A stretch of DNA of 64,000 nt from Microcosmobacter mediterraneus (GTDB lineage: Bacteria; Bacteroidota; Bacteroidia; Flavobacteriales; Flavobacteriaceae): contig NZ_JAVRIA010000006.1 of NCBI RefSeq assembly GCF_031846265.1, positions 124,001 through 188,000 of the forward strand, written 5' to 3'. Made by a program: the position numbers and the translations under genes. The notes under the pieces were generated by a model. The model searched no databases, had not been told where the DNA came from, and was given only the letters and a program-made list of their open reading frames with translations. Positions 16,702 to 26,300 of this stretch are shown piece after piece (position 1 is the first letter of the stretch; every line of letters starts with the position of its first letter).

Positions 16702-17514
16702 ATGAAGTATATAGTGCTTTTAACTATTGCTATTACTGTGTTGTCTTGTAGTAAAGATTCTGAGCAATTAGAGTATTTTCAGCATAGAGACATTGAGACT
16801 GTTTTTGAAAACGATCCCAATGGTATAAATATATATTTTACAGGTGGATCTTATGCAGATGCTGATTTTGAAAAAACTTCTGGACGATATAGAGCAGATG
16901 GTATTAGAATAATCAATCAAATATTCAACACCTCTCCATTCTCGGAATACGAATCCTATTTCAATGCTTATATTGTTTATGTAAATCCAGATATTGAAGC
17001 TGATCCTAGTGAGAGTTCGTCAGAAAATGTGGTACGAAGCTTAATGCCAAATTTTAATGACGATTATGATATGATTCTTCTATCTGTTAATCAATACTCA
17101 GTTCAAGGGTTAGCAGGAGGCAGAGTTGCTACGTTTGGGTTTAATGATAAAGATACTATGATCCATGAAGTTGGGCATTTAGCAGGTAGTCTTGGCGATG
17201 AATATTATACAGAAAATACCGATTTTAACACAGATTTTTCTGGTTGTGCAAATAACAATTACCCAAATTTAGACATTACAAATAATACTGAAATCATAAA
17301 ATGGTCTCACTTCATTGGCTTAAACGGTTATGAATCTATTGGTATAGTTGAAGGAGGTTGTGGTGTAGAACAAGGCACTTGGAGACCAACTATAAATTGT
17401 GTAATGCGATACGGAAGCCAATACTGTGCGCCTTGTAGAGAAGCTATTGTAAAGCAAACACTAGCCGCTAGAGGGTTAGAATATAGTTTTGAAGAGTTCT
17501 TATTGAGTGATTAA
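16702..17514 (+). CDS. M64 family zinc metallopeptidase, lipoprotein
   Basis: A 270-aa protein with a lipoprotein signal (ITVLSCSKD, lipidated Cys at residue 16). The zinc motif His155-Glu-x-x-His159 lies in DTMIHEVGHLAGSLGDEYY, whose HExxHxxxxLGDEY form is characteristic of peptidase family M64 (IgA-peptidase type). C-terminal CVMRYGSQYCAPC has the Cys pair seen in the family. It is likely exposed on the cell envelope. It follows the HMA gene by 29 bp and is followed after 9 bp by an AraC regulator. Substrate unknown. Confidence 0.87.
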   Translation: MKYIVLLTIAITVLSCSKDSEQLEYFQHRDIETVFENDPNGINIYFTGGSYADADFEKTSGRYRADGIRIINQIFNTSPFSEYESYFNAYIVYVNPDIEADPSESSSENVVRSLMPNFNDDYDMILLSVNQYSVQGLAGGRVATFGFNDKDTMIHEVGHLAGSLGDEYYTENTDFNTDFSGCANNNYPNLDITNNTEIIKWSHFIGLNGYESIGIVEGGCGVEQGTWRPTINCVMRYGSQYCAPCREAIVKQTLAARGLEYSFEEFLLSD

Positions 17515-17523
17515 ATAATATAT

Positions 17524-18402
17524 TTGAAACATCAACTTCCACATATAGAATTTAAATCAGGAGAGGATTCTAACTTTGGTTTTGAGATTGTTCCCATTGA
17601 AAAAATTATTACTAATAAGCATAAGTTTGATCACGATCCTGAACAACCTCATCAATTAAAATTTTATAACCTTATTTTTTTTACGGAAGGAACTGGTAGA
17701 CATTTTGTAGATTTTGAGTGGTATACAGTAAATAAAAACAGCTTACTATATCTAACTAAAGAACAAGTCAATGCTTTTGAATTTAAATCTACTTTAAAAG
17801 GTTATTGTTTAGTATTTAGTGAACGTTTCTTCGTGAACAGTTTCGCTCATTTACCTAATGATTTTGTTTTTCGTTTATTTAATCCGCAATTGTTCTCTCC
17901 GTTAATACAAATTCCGGAAGATTCAGAATTTAAAACTTATTTTAAGCTTTTACAGCAAGAGTATAATCGCAAACAAATTTTTAACCATAAAGCGATTGTA
18001 GAATCACTATTTATTATTCTTTTGTCAAAAGCTGAACAACTAAAACAGCATCAAACTAAGCATATTAAAGAATCTTCACAATTGCGATTATTTCAAAGGT
18101 TTACTAGGAAGTTAGATGACCAATTTACTTTTCAACGAAGTGCTGAATATTACGCACAAGAATTGGCTGTAAGTTATAAACATTTAAATTATGTATGTAA
18201 AGCTTTAATAAATAAAACAGCTAAACAAGTAATTAATGATTTTATTATTCTACAAGCCAAACGTAACCTAATTAATTCAAATCTTAAAAGTTCGGAATTA
18301 GCTTATAAACTTGGATTTGAAGCCCCAACTAACTTCACAAAATATTTTAAAAAATACACAGGTTTAACCCCAAATTCGTTTAAAAAATCGATAAAAAAAT
18401 AA
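17524..18402 (+). CDS. AraC family transcriptional regulator
   Basis: A 292-aa regulator. The N-terminal half (about 10-170) is a cupin-type effector domain; the C-terminal hundred residues hold the two AraC helix-turn-helix motifs, the second ending in LGFEAPTNFTKYFKKYTGLTPNSFKK. The start is TTG at 17524. It may control the methyltransferase to its right, whose upstream region holds a perfect 14-bp palindrome, or the upstream peptidase set. Effector unknown. Confidence 0.9.
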   Translation: MKHQLPHIEFKSGEDSNFGFEIVPIEKIITNKHKFDHDPEQPHQLKFYNLIFFTEGTGRHFVDFEWYTVNKNSLLYLTKEQVNAFEFKSTLKGYCLVFSERFFVNSFAHLPNDFVFRLFNPQLFSPLIQIPEDSEFKTYFKLLQQEYNRKQIFNHKAIVESLFIILLSKAEQLKQHQTKHIKESSQLRLFQRFTRKLDDQFTFQRSAEYYAQELAVSYKHLNYVCKALINKTAKQVINDFIILQAKRNLINSNLKSSELAYKLGFEAPTNFTKYFKKYTGLTPNSFKKSIKK

Positions 18403-18445
18403 AAAAGGTTCGTTTTTAACCATTTTTATTCCAGATTTCATCTTT

Positions 18446-18459
18446 CAGTATTTATACTG
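18446..18459. promoter_or_regulatory. Palindrome in the promoter region of the methyltransferase gene
   Basis: CAGTAT-TT-ATACTG is a perfect inverted repeat, 39 bp before the ATG at 18498. CATCTTTGC at 18466-18474 resembles a Bacteroidota -7 element (TAnnTTTGC with one mismatch), placing the palindrome just upstream of the promoter core. It is a candidate operator; AraC proteins more often use direct repeats, so another regulator is possible. Confidence 0.4.
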
Positions 18460-18497
18460 TTGCTTCATCTTTGCATCATCAATAATAAAAATAAAAT

Positions 18498-19124
18498 ATG
18501 CACACAATAAAGATAAATACCATAGAGCAGACATTAGATATGCTTCATAATGATGCTAAAAAAGATTTTATGCGAATGGGAAGAGGTCTTATGAAATCTG
18601 TTTTTCGTCCAATGCAACCTTCAGATTTTAAAGATGCTTATTTACCTATTTCAAAAGAGCAAGGTGAAGTTATGCGTCAATTAATTATAGATAATGATTG
18701 TAAGCATATTGTAGAATTTGGTACATCTTTTGGAATTTCTACCATCTATTTAGCAGATGCTGCAAGACAAACAGAAGGAGACGTAACTACCACAGAGTTA
18801 ATTGAAAGTAAGGCTCAGAAAGCATTGCAAAACATTACTGAAGCTGGATTAAATAATTATGTCAACATATTAGTCGGTGATGCTATGTTAACTCTAAAAG
18901 ACTATTCTAAACCAATCGATTTTCTGTTTCTCGATGGCTGGAAAGATTTATACTTACCATTGTTCAAAATGCTAGAACCTCGTTTTCATGCAGGAACACT
19001 CATTTATGCTGATAACATGGACATGAGTGGTACACAAGATTATGCGAATTATGTTTTAGGCAGATCAAGTTATACAACACAAACAGTTCATCATGGCAAG
19101 GCATTTCTAACAACATCCATTTAA
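18498..19124 (+). CDS. Class I SAM-dependent O-methyltransferase-like protein
   Basis: A 208-aa protein of the O-methyltransferase fold. IVEFGTSFGISTIYLAD (about 73-89) is the SAM-binding glycine loop, VTTTELIESKAQKA the acidic ribose contact, and PIDFLFLDGWKDLYLPL the metal/catalytic Asp region. It has an N-terminal helical extension of about 60 residues. The methyl acceptor is unknown. It is a monocistronic gene downstream of the AraC regulator. Confidence 0.83.
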   Translation: MHTIKINTIEQTLDMLHNDAKKDFMRMGRGLMKSVFRPMQPSDFKDAYLPISKEQGEVMRQLIIDNDCKHIVEFGTSFGISTIYLADAARQTEGDVTTTELIESKAQKALQNITEAGLNNYVNILVGDAMLTLKDYSKPIDFLFLDGWKDLYLPLFKMLEPRFHAGTLIYADNMDMSGTQDYANYVLGRSSYTTQTVHHGKAFLTTSI

Positions 19125-19242
19125 ATTATTCAGGAGTATTTCCCGTTTTTACAGTTTATACTCCATTTTGGATAGCTGTTAGTAAACAAGTTAACTATAA
19201 TTTTATATCATAAATTTTACAAACCAATTAATTACAACTAAA

Positions 19243-20694
19243 ATGAAAATAATGAAAACCATCGGAATACTAACTCTTATACTAGGCTTAGTAAGTTGTT
19301 CTAACGAGCAGACTGTCCTAGAAGTAACAACGTTCAAGCTAAACTCTAATTCAGATGTGGCAGCTTTTAATACACTTGATGCTGAAGTTGAATCAGCTTT
19401 TACAAGCAAACAAAAAGGCTTTATTAGCCGCCAAAGTACAATTGACAAAGACGGAAACTATACTGTTTTGGTGTATTGGAAAAGTCTTGAAGATGCAAAA
19501 GCTTCAATGGATAAATTTATGAATGACGAATCTGTCTCAGACTATGCTTCTATGATAAATGGGGCTTCCATGAAGATGTCACGTTATACTATTGATAGTA
19601 ATTTTAACGCTGAAGAGAATGAATTTATTGAAGTTATGTCCTTCAACACCAAAAATGGAACAGATATAGAAAACTTCAATGTGACAAATAAAAAGGTGGA
19701 AACTGATTTCACATCAAAACAAAAAGGATTCTTACAACGCATAACAGGAGTTTCTGAAAGTGGAGAGCAAATTGTTGTTGTGTATTGGGATAATAAAGCC
19801 AACTCTGATGCTGTGATTCAATCGTTTATGGAAGCACCGATTGCTAAAGAGTTCATGGGAGAAATGGATCAATCATCAATAAAAATGGGTCGCGCCCAAA
19901 CAATTTCAAGTTTAAACGGTAAAAATATAGTTATGACAAACAAAGACAAAGTAATTGCATTATTAAACAGTTTTAATACAGGTGATCAAACACCGATTTC
20001 TTACATCAATCCTGAAAAATACATTCAGCACAATCTAAGTGTCGCTGATGGCTTAGCTGGTTTTGGTGAAGTCATGCAACATGCGCCAGAAGGTGGTTTT
20101 AAAGCCAACGTGATAAGAGCATTTGAAGATGGTGATTATGTGTTTACACATACTGAATATGATTTCTTCGGACCAAAAGCTGGTTTTGATGTTTTTAGAT
20201 TTGAAAACGGATTAATTGTTGAGCATTGGGACAATTTATTGGAAGTTCAGAAACCTAATCCAAGCGGTCGAACACAGTTTGATGGACCTACAAAAATTGC
20301 AGATTTAGAAAAAACAGAAGCCAATAAAAAAGTAGTGACAGATTTTATCACGAATGTACTTTTGAATCACGAAATGGATAAGTTAACAACCTATATCAAT
20401 CCAACAAATTATAGTCAACACAATCCTGCAGTTGCTGATGGGTTAGATGGTTTTGGAGCAGCTATGAAATACTTTGCCGATAACGGATTGGTTATGGAAT
20501 ACACAAAACTTCACAAAGTTTTAGGAGAAGGAAATTTCGTCTTATCTATGAGTGAGGGGAACTTTGGAAAAGGAGAACACACTGCATTTTATGATTTATT
20601 TAGATTAGAAGAAGGGCAAATTGTTGAGCATTGGGATGTGATATCATCAATTCCTGACAAAGAAGAATGGAAGAATACTAATGGGAAATTTTAA
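19243..20694 (+). CDS. Lipoprotein with two ABM-like and two SnoaL-like domains
   Basis: A 483-aa exported lipoprotein (signal GLVSCSNEQ, Cys19). Residues about 25-110 and 118-210 are related to each other and resemble antibiotic-biosynthesis-monooxygenase (ferredoxin-like) domains: both have a 'FTSKQKGF...G....VVVYW' core. Residues about 225-345 and 355-480 are a second pair, of the SnoaL-like NTF2 fold, each with INP..Y.QHN..VADGL.GFG and a closing VEHWD. So it is a fourfold module protein made of two internally duplicated pairs. SnoaL-like proteins include cyclases and hydrolases, but no catalytic role can be assigned. Confidence 0.8.
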   Translation: MKIMKTIGILTLILGLVSCSNEQTVLEVTTFKLNSNSDVAAFNTLDAEVESAFTSKQKGFISRQSTIDKDGNYTVLVYWKSLEDAKASMDKFMNDESVSDYASMINGASMKMSRYTIDSNFNAEENEFIEVMSFNTKNGTDIENFNVTNKKVETDFTSKQKGFLQRITGVSESGEQIVVVYWDNKANSDAVIQSFMEAPIAKEFMGEMDQSSIKMGRAQTISSLNGKNIVMTNKDKVIALLNSFNTGDQTPISYINPEKYIQHNLSVADGLAGFGEVMQHAPEGGFKANVIRAFEDGDYVFTHTEYDFFGPKAGFDVFRFENGLIVEHWDNLLEVQKPNPSGRTQFDGPTKIADLEKTEANKKVVTDFITNVLLNHEMDKLTTYINPTNYSQHNPAVADGLDGFGAAMKYFADNGLVMEYTKLHKVLGEGNFVLSMSEGNFGKGEHTAFYDLFRLEEGQIVEHWDVISSIPDKEEWKNTNGKF

Positions 20695-20752
20695 TTTTAA
20701 ATAAAACTACTGAGTAAATTTTCATAGTAGAAATTTGTTTTATTGATTGTTA

Positions 20753-20780
20753 AAAGCACAAACGTTTAAGTTTGTGCTTT
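20753..20780. terminator. Bidirectional terminator
   Basis: AAAGCACAAAC (20753-20763) and GTTTGTGCTTT (20770-20780) are perfect 11-nt arms around GTTTAA, with A-rich and T-rich flanks on both sides. It serves both the lipoprotein gene on the left and the convergent gene ending at 20781. Confidence 0.9.
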
Positions 20781-21434
20781 TTATTTAATAAAGCTGTCAA
20801 GAACACCAATCAAACTATCACAACTTATTACACCACGCTCTGAGGCCATTTTTTTATAGCTAAAAGCGCCACTCATACTTTGAAGAATATTTTTAAGGCG
20901 TTTTTCGTTAGATAAACCCAACTCGCCGCGTCGCATGGCATCGAAATCTGCATAATCGATAAGATAAGGTCCAAAATATTCTTTATGGATTATTTCTTGT
21001 CGTTCATAATCTTTTAAAATGGTTTTGTAACCAGAATAATGCGTTTCTATAGCAGTTTTAACATCAAAATCATTAATGAGCTTAAAATCACCAGAATTAA
21101 TCATAGTTTGATACGTAATATCTTTAGGCGTAAAATTGGTAAGCACAGCCACTTTTCTAAATAATACTGGAAATATGCGTTGTTTATTTGGTGCATCAGT
21201 ATTAAGTAATGGCATGATTTCATTTAAGCCTTGTAACTTCTCCTCTATGGCAATAACATTAGCTGCAAGATTTTGCTTATCAACTTCCAAATCTCGTTTT
21301 AAACTAGATAGATATTGCTGTCGTTGTTTAGTATCTTTACTATGGTCTGCACATTTATTCATACTAAAGGCAATACTAATACCTACAATAACGATTAAGA
21401 TTTCGCCAAAGGCATAACGGAATTGTTTTTTCAT
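20781..21434 (-). CDS. DUF6090-like membrane-anchored protein
   Basis: A 217-aa protein starting MKKQFRYAFGEILIVIVGIS, one N-terminal membrane helix followed by a long alpha-helical, coiled-coil-like soluble part. The GEILIVIVGI(S/L)IAF opening is characteristic of the DUF6090 group, common and often multicopy in flavobacteria. Function unknown. I prefer the ATG at 21432-21434 to an upstream ATG at 21486-21488, which adds 18 residues that look like read-through of the repeat-rich leader. Confidence 0.75.
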   Translation of the reverse strand: MKKQFRYAFGEILIVIVGISIAFSMNKCADHSKDTKQRQQYLSSLKRDLEVDKQNLAANVIAIEEKLQGLNEIMPLLNTDAPNKQRIFPVLFRKVAVLTNFTPKDITYQTMINSGDFKLINDFDVKTAIETHYSGYKTILKDYERQEIIHKEYFGPYLIDYADFDAMRRGELGLSNEKRLKNILQSMSGAFSYKKMASERGVISCDSLIGVLDSFIK

Positions 21435-21500
21435 AATGATTGGTTGATAGGTCTTAAAGCTAAGAAAAAATAACGAACAATGTGTCATCCTAAACTGTCA

Positions 21501-21519
21501 CACTGAGCTTGTCGAAGTG
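21501..21519. repeat. Dispersed intergenic repeat (CACTGAGCTTGTCGAAGTG type)
   Basis: CACTGAGCTTGTCGAAGTG with 4-bp ends CACT/AGTG. A related sequence in the opposite orientation, CTTTGACAAGCTCAGGGT, lies within 43971-43995. Short elements of this form recur between genes in Bacteroidota genomes. It is immediately followed by a second element at 21545-21565. Confidence 0.6.
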
Positions 21520-21544
21520 TTGAGTCGGGATCTATTGTTTTTGG

Positions 21545-21565
21545 ATTCCGCATCAAGTGCGGAAT
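21545..21565. repeat. Palindromic repeat, copy A
   Basis: ATTCCGCA-TCAAG-TGCGGAAT, a perfect 8-bp stem followed by GACAA. A second copy with the same stem and a different loop occurs at 23334-23355, so the two bracket the barrel gene at 21585-23309. It could also act as a terminator-like hairpin for that gene, but no U-run follows. Confidence 0.75.
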
Positions 21566-21584
21566 GACAAGTTTATTTTAAAAC

Positions 21585-23309
21585 TTAGAAATCAAACTGA
21601 TAAGTTAAACCAGCTAAGAACTGAATGCCTTGTACTGGGAAATTCTGCCAACGTGGTGCATCTTGGTTAAATAAATTATTTCCTTTTACAAAAGCCGAAA
21701 ACTGATCGTTGATTCTATAGCCTAAATGCGCATTAGCATCAATAAAACTATCTAACGTAATTACTGTATCTATTGGCATTGTAAGCGAGCCTAGTTCTGA
21801 GTATAAATCCTTTCGTTCGCCAACATAAAATACACTTGCTCCTGCAAACCAATGTCTATCTATTTGCACATCGATAAAAGCAGATCCTTTGATATCTGGC
21901 AAGTTCCATGCTTCTGCTTGTGTATCTGTATTGTATCCAAAATACTCACCTTTTAATCCTAAAGTAAAATTTCTATTGACATCTACATTTAATTCTCCTG
22001 CTATAGAAAAAGTTTTTACATCATCATATACGACCTGAAAAGAGTTACCATATTGGTAATCTTCTGTAGCTCCTGTGAGCACACTATTAGCTCTAAATAG
22101 TGGTTTAGCTTCGTCAGCTATATAATGTCCACTTACTTTATAACTTACAGCATTAGATAACTTTCCTTTTATTCCTAAAGATGTATTATAACGTTGATCT
22201 GTTGGTGCTACAATCAATGTAGGAGATACAAATGGATTGGTCTGTACAAAATCGTGATAAGAATTCTGAATTAATCCACCCTCAATACCAGCAAAAGCTA
22301 TTAATAAATCATTAACTAGCCTGTAAGATGCAGTGATATTAGGATAAATAAAGAATTTATTTTTACTCGCTTCTGTATCGTTTAAGTAAACCATATTAAT
22401 TCCTAGGTTTACAGTTAAATCATCTTGTGTTAACTGATAGCTTGGTGCTAAACCAACATTGATATTTCCATAATTTAATTCAGTGTTTGAGTTGAAGGTT
22501 CTGTTAAAATTTCCTCCAATGTAATCGACATTAATTTCTGTGTTTATAGTTTCGCCTTGAATTGGAATATTAAGCACAGTATTGGCTATAAACCTATTTT
22601 CACCAGAATCATCACTATCATAAAAACGTCTAAATTTTACCTTACCAGATTTAATAATTCCATCTTGAAAATTTAATTTTCCTCCTGCATAAAAGCTACT
22701 ATACACCTGTTCTGGATCTATCATACTTGCTGTGGTTTGATTAAATGAAACAGGTGGCAATCCATACCAATTAGCTACTTGCCTAGAAAAACCTAAATCT
22801 ACTTTCCAAGAATAGTCTCTTAATTTTCTGGAGTAATTTGCATTAAGCTGTGTTAATGAAAAATTATCGTCTAATAATAAATTCTCAATGCCTCCTGCAG
22901 ATGAATGATGACTAAAATAGCCTCCAACACGTTCGGTTCTATTTATGGCATGATTTAAATATACTTCGCCTAAGATTGTCGTGTAAGTACCTACACCTAA
23001 AGACGCGTAGTTGTCAAATAACTTTATAGGTTCCTCCTTCTCTACATCAGCTGCTTTACCTTTTGCTGGTGTAAAAGTAGATGCTACAGGAATAGAAAAA
23101 ATATTATAACGTACAGGACGTTTTTTTAAGGTTGTATCCTGATTTACTGTTGGTACTTCTTTAACCTTAAACGCATCAGATATTGTTGGTGTGTAGGGTT
23201 TAATAACATTAACTACTTGTGTATCTATAGTATCTTTATCGCGTTCTTGTGCTAAGACAGATATACTTCCTAAAAAAAACACTATTATATATTTGATTTG
23301 ATGCTGCAT
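21585..23309 (-). CDS. Outer-membrane beta-barrel protein (TonB-receptor-like barrel without plug)
   Basis: A 574-aa protein with a signal peptide (to about FLGSISVLAQ, residue 21), an N-terminal region with VVNVIKPYTPTISDAFKVKEVP, and then a long run of amphipathic strands ending in the aromatic-terminated LAGLTYQFDF, as for outer-membrane barrels. No plug domain and no TonB box are seen, although relatives are often labelled TonB-dependent receptor. It lies 85 bp downstream of the 1007-aa TPR protein on the same strand, so the two probably work together in the envelope. It is flanked on both sides by the same palindromic repeat. Confidence 0.78.
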   Translation of the reverse strand: MQHQIKYIIVFFLGSISVLAQERDKDTIDTQVVNVIKPYTPTISDAFKVKEVPTVNQDTTLKKRPVRYNIFSIPVASTFTPAKGKAADVEKEEPIKLFDNYASLGVGTYTTILGEVYLNHAINRTERVGGYFSHHSSAGGIENLLLDDNFSLTQLNANYSRKLRDYSWKVDLGFSRQVANWYGLPPVSFNQTTASMIDPEQVYSSFYAGGKLNFQDGIIKSGKVKFRRFYDSDDSGENRFIANTVLNIPIQGETINTEINVDYIGGNFNRTFNSNTELNYGNINVGLAPSYQLTQDDLTVNLGINMVYLNDTEASKNKFFIYPNITASYRLVNDLLIAFAGIEGGLIQNSYHDFVQTNPFVSPTLIVAPTDQRYNTSLGIKGKLSNAVSYKVSGHYIADEAKPLFRANSVLTGATEDYQYGNSFQVVYDDVKTFSIAGELNVDVNRNFTLGLKGEYFGYNTDTQAEAWNLPDIKGSAFIDVQIDRHWFAGASVFYVGERKDLYSELGSLTMPIDTVITLDSFIDANAHLGYRINDQFSAFVKGNNLFNQDAPRWQNFPVQGIQFLAGLTYQFDF

Positions 23310-23333
23310 ATTATTTTGTTATTGAATTGATAG

Positions 23334-23355
23334 ATTCCGCATCGTAGTGCGGAAT
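23334..23355. repeat. Palindromic repeat, copy B
   Basis: ATTCCGCA-TCGTAG-TGCGGAAT followed by GACAA. It has the same 8-bp stem and the same flanking G and GACAA as copy A at 21545-21565. It lies between the TPR gene and the barrel gene, inside what would be their shared transcript. Confidence 0.75.
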
Positions 23356-23394
23356 GACAAAAGGATATGTTTTATTCTTTTTGATATGATGATA

Positions 23395-26300
23395 TTAATT
23401 GTCATCTGATTCTACAGATGAATTCGTTTTAGCTTCTTCAGCTTTAATAGTGTTGAGTTCTGTTTGTGCTTCTTCAACAACATCGTAAAACTCTGAAAAG
23501 TTGGAAATAACACTTTCCAAAATATATGTCGCTTGGAAGGCATCGTTTAGTGCATAATAATTCTTAGCCATAACCACTAAACCTTTAGCACTATAATATT
23601 TATAACTCGAATAATCTTGTGCTAATTTTTGTACCACAGCATTAGACGATTGAAACTGGCCCTCTTTATGCTTAAAGTAAGCACTGTAATACAAAGCTTC
23701 GGCAGCGACTATTCCAGTTGCTATCTTCTCCACTTTGGCATAGGCTTCTTTGGCTTTTGCTTCATTCCCAGTTTTTATTGCTGATCGTGCAATAATAATC
23801 TGTGCATCACTCTTTACCTTATTATCTAACTTGGTATTCTGTAAAACTTTTTCCGCATAGGTTTCTGCATTAGAATAATTCTCAAGTTGATAGTAGGCAT
23901 TCATTAAATTAGATTGCGCATAAGTAATATTCTGAGGATAATCGGCTTCAGCTTCTAAACGTTCCAAGACAGGAATAGACTGAGACCATTTGGAGTTATT
24001 CAGATAAATTTCTGAAAGCTTTACCAGAGCTTGCTCAGTATACTCACCATTTGGTTTACTAACTACGTATTCGTAATGTGGCTCTGCATTTTCAAATAGT
24101 TCATTTTTGTAATACAATTGAGCGACATAAAAATGAGATTTTAACGCATGTAACCCATTAGGAAATTCATTGAGGTAATTGTTAAACTGACGAATAGCTT
24201 TATCTGTATTGCCATCCAAGTATTGTTTCTCTGCAGCTAAATAAGCAGTATTATCTAAGTCAGAATCAGTAACATCGATGTAATCTAAACCTTTAACCCA
24301 AGCCGCATACTCGTCTGTTCTACCCAAATCTATATAGATTAATCGTGCTGTACCTACAGCCTGAACAGCTTCTCCAGATCCTGGATATTGTGATGCAACA
24401 CGCTTAAATTTGTCTAAAGCACGCTCATTGTCATTAGCATTATAATACACCAATCCTTGACGTAATAAAGCCTTGGATACAAACTCACTCGACTTATATT
24501 CCGCGTTAAGTTTATCGTACATCCGCATAGCTTCTGATACTGATCCAGATTTTATATAAGAATTTGCCAGTTCGTACATAGCATCATCACGTAATGAAGA
24601 TCTTGGATAGCCTAAAATAAACGTGTTAAGCTCACTTTGCTTTTTAGGTACTTTACCAATATAGCCGAAACTCATAGCTTTTTGAAAATATGCATAATCC
24701 GATTCTATTTCGTTTATAGCAATAGCTTTATCATAAGCTGAAATAGCCAAACTATAATTACTGCTTACAAAATGTCCATCTCCTAAACGTAAATACGCAT
24801 CATTTTTCCTAAGATCATCATCAGATATAGAGTTAATAAACGTTTGAAAGTGTTCTGTTGCACTCAGGTAATTCTTTAATTTAAAATAGGTATAAGCAAT
24901 GTTGTAATCAATATTTTTAATCTCTGAGGTATTTGCCGATTGAGATTGCTGTTGAAATTGTTTAAAGCCGATTAAGGCATCATTATAATTTGTTAAATGA
25001 TAATCCGTTTCTGCTTGCCAAAATGTTGCACGAGATGTGAATTCTGCATCTTGAGGTTCTTTTAATGAATTCTCAAACATAGCGTAAGCATCAGTATAAT
25101 TGCTTTCATTATATAGTTCTATTCCTCTGTAAAACGCTACTTTTTGATATGCCTTTTTATTTTCAAAACTATTTCTACCCTTCAGAAGTTCTAAGGCCTC
25201 TTTATAGTTTTTGGACGTAATATAAGAATCAATTAATAAGGTTTCTATCTCTTCTTTGTAAGCTGTTTTGGGATACTTATCTAAATAGCCAGATAATACT
25301 TGAGGAACCGATTGATATGGATTACCAATTTCATAACTAATCTTGGCATAATTTAACCATGCATCTTCCTGAATTTTTTCATCAAAATCCATTTCTGAAG
25401 CATACCTAAACGCATTTAAAGCTTCTTGCTTTTTATCTAAATTGATATAGCTTTCTCCTAAGTGATAATAGGCATTTTGAGCCACAGCATTTCTACCATC
25501 AACAATTTTATTAAACTCTGAAATAGCATTTTCAAAATCATTCTGTTTGTAGTATGTATAGCCTAACTGGTAGTAATCTGTATTGTTCCAACGACCACGC
25601 TTGCCTTTGTATTCTTTAAGATATGGTAGGGCTTCAGTGTATTTTTCTAGATTAAAATAACTTTCACCTACAATTTTATTTAACTCAGACTTTTCATTCT
25701 CCTCTCCATTTGGTAACTGCTCTAATGCTAATTCTATGGCCTTTTCAAACTTACCAAGCTTAAAATTTAAATCCGCTTGATAATAAGCTAATTTTTCCTT
25801 GTACTTTTCCTCATCACTAACCTGATCGAAATACTCGTTAGCTTTATCATAATCATCGCCTTCATATGCCATATAGCCAATGTAATATTTTGCTTGTGAG
25901 CCAAATTCTTTTGTATCTACAACTCTATTTAAGTATTTCTGCGCTTGTCGTTCGCTTCCTGTAGCATAAGCTGAGTATCCATACTGAAAATAAAAACGAT
26001 TTCTTTCGTTTTTAGATAAGCCAGAGTCGTCTACTTTATCATACCATTTTCTGGCATAAGAATATTTATTATTCTCATAATAATAGTCGCCAACATCTAA
26101 AAAAGCAGTATTTCGTTTTGTACTCGTAGGATAGGTTTCTACAAAACTCTCAATAAGATCATCTGCATTTTGCTGATTAAGCCTTACAGCACAATTAGCA
26201 ATGTAATAGGAACAATCCGATTGTATAGCTTCGTCATTAGATTCTGACTTTATATCATCGAATAAAGATTGTGCTGCCTGATACTGCTGATTATTATAGA

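Noticed and set aside
21435..21488. 18-residue N-terminal extension of the DUF6090-like gene
   Set aside because: The membrane helix needs the MKKQFRYAF start; the extension is not helix- or signal-like and lies in repeat-rich leader DNA.
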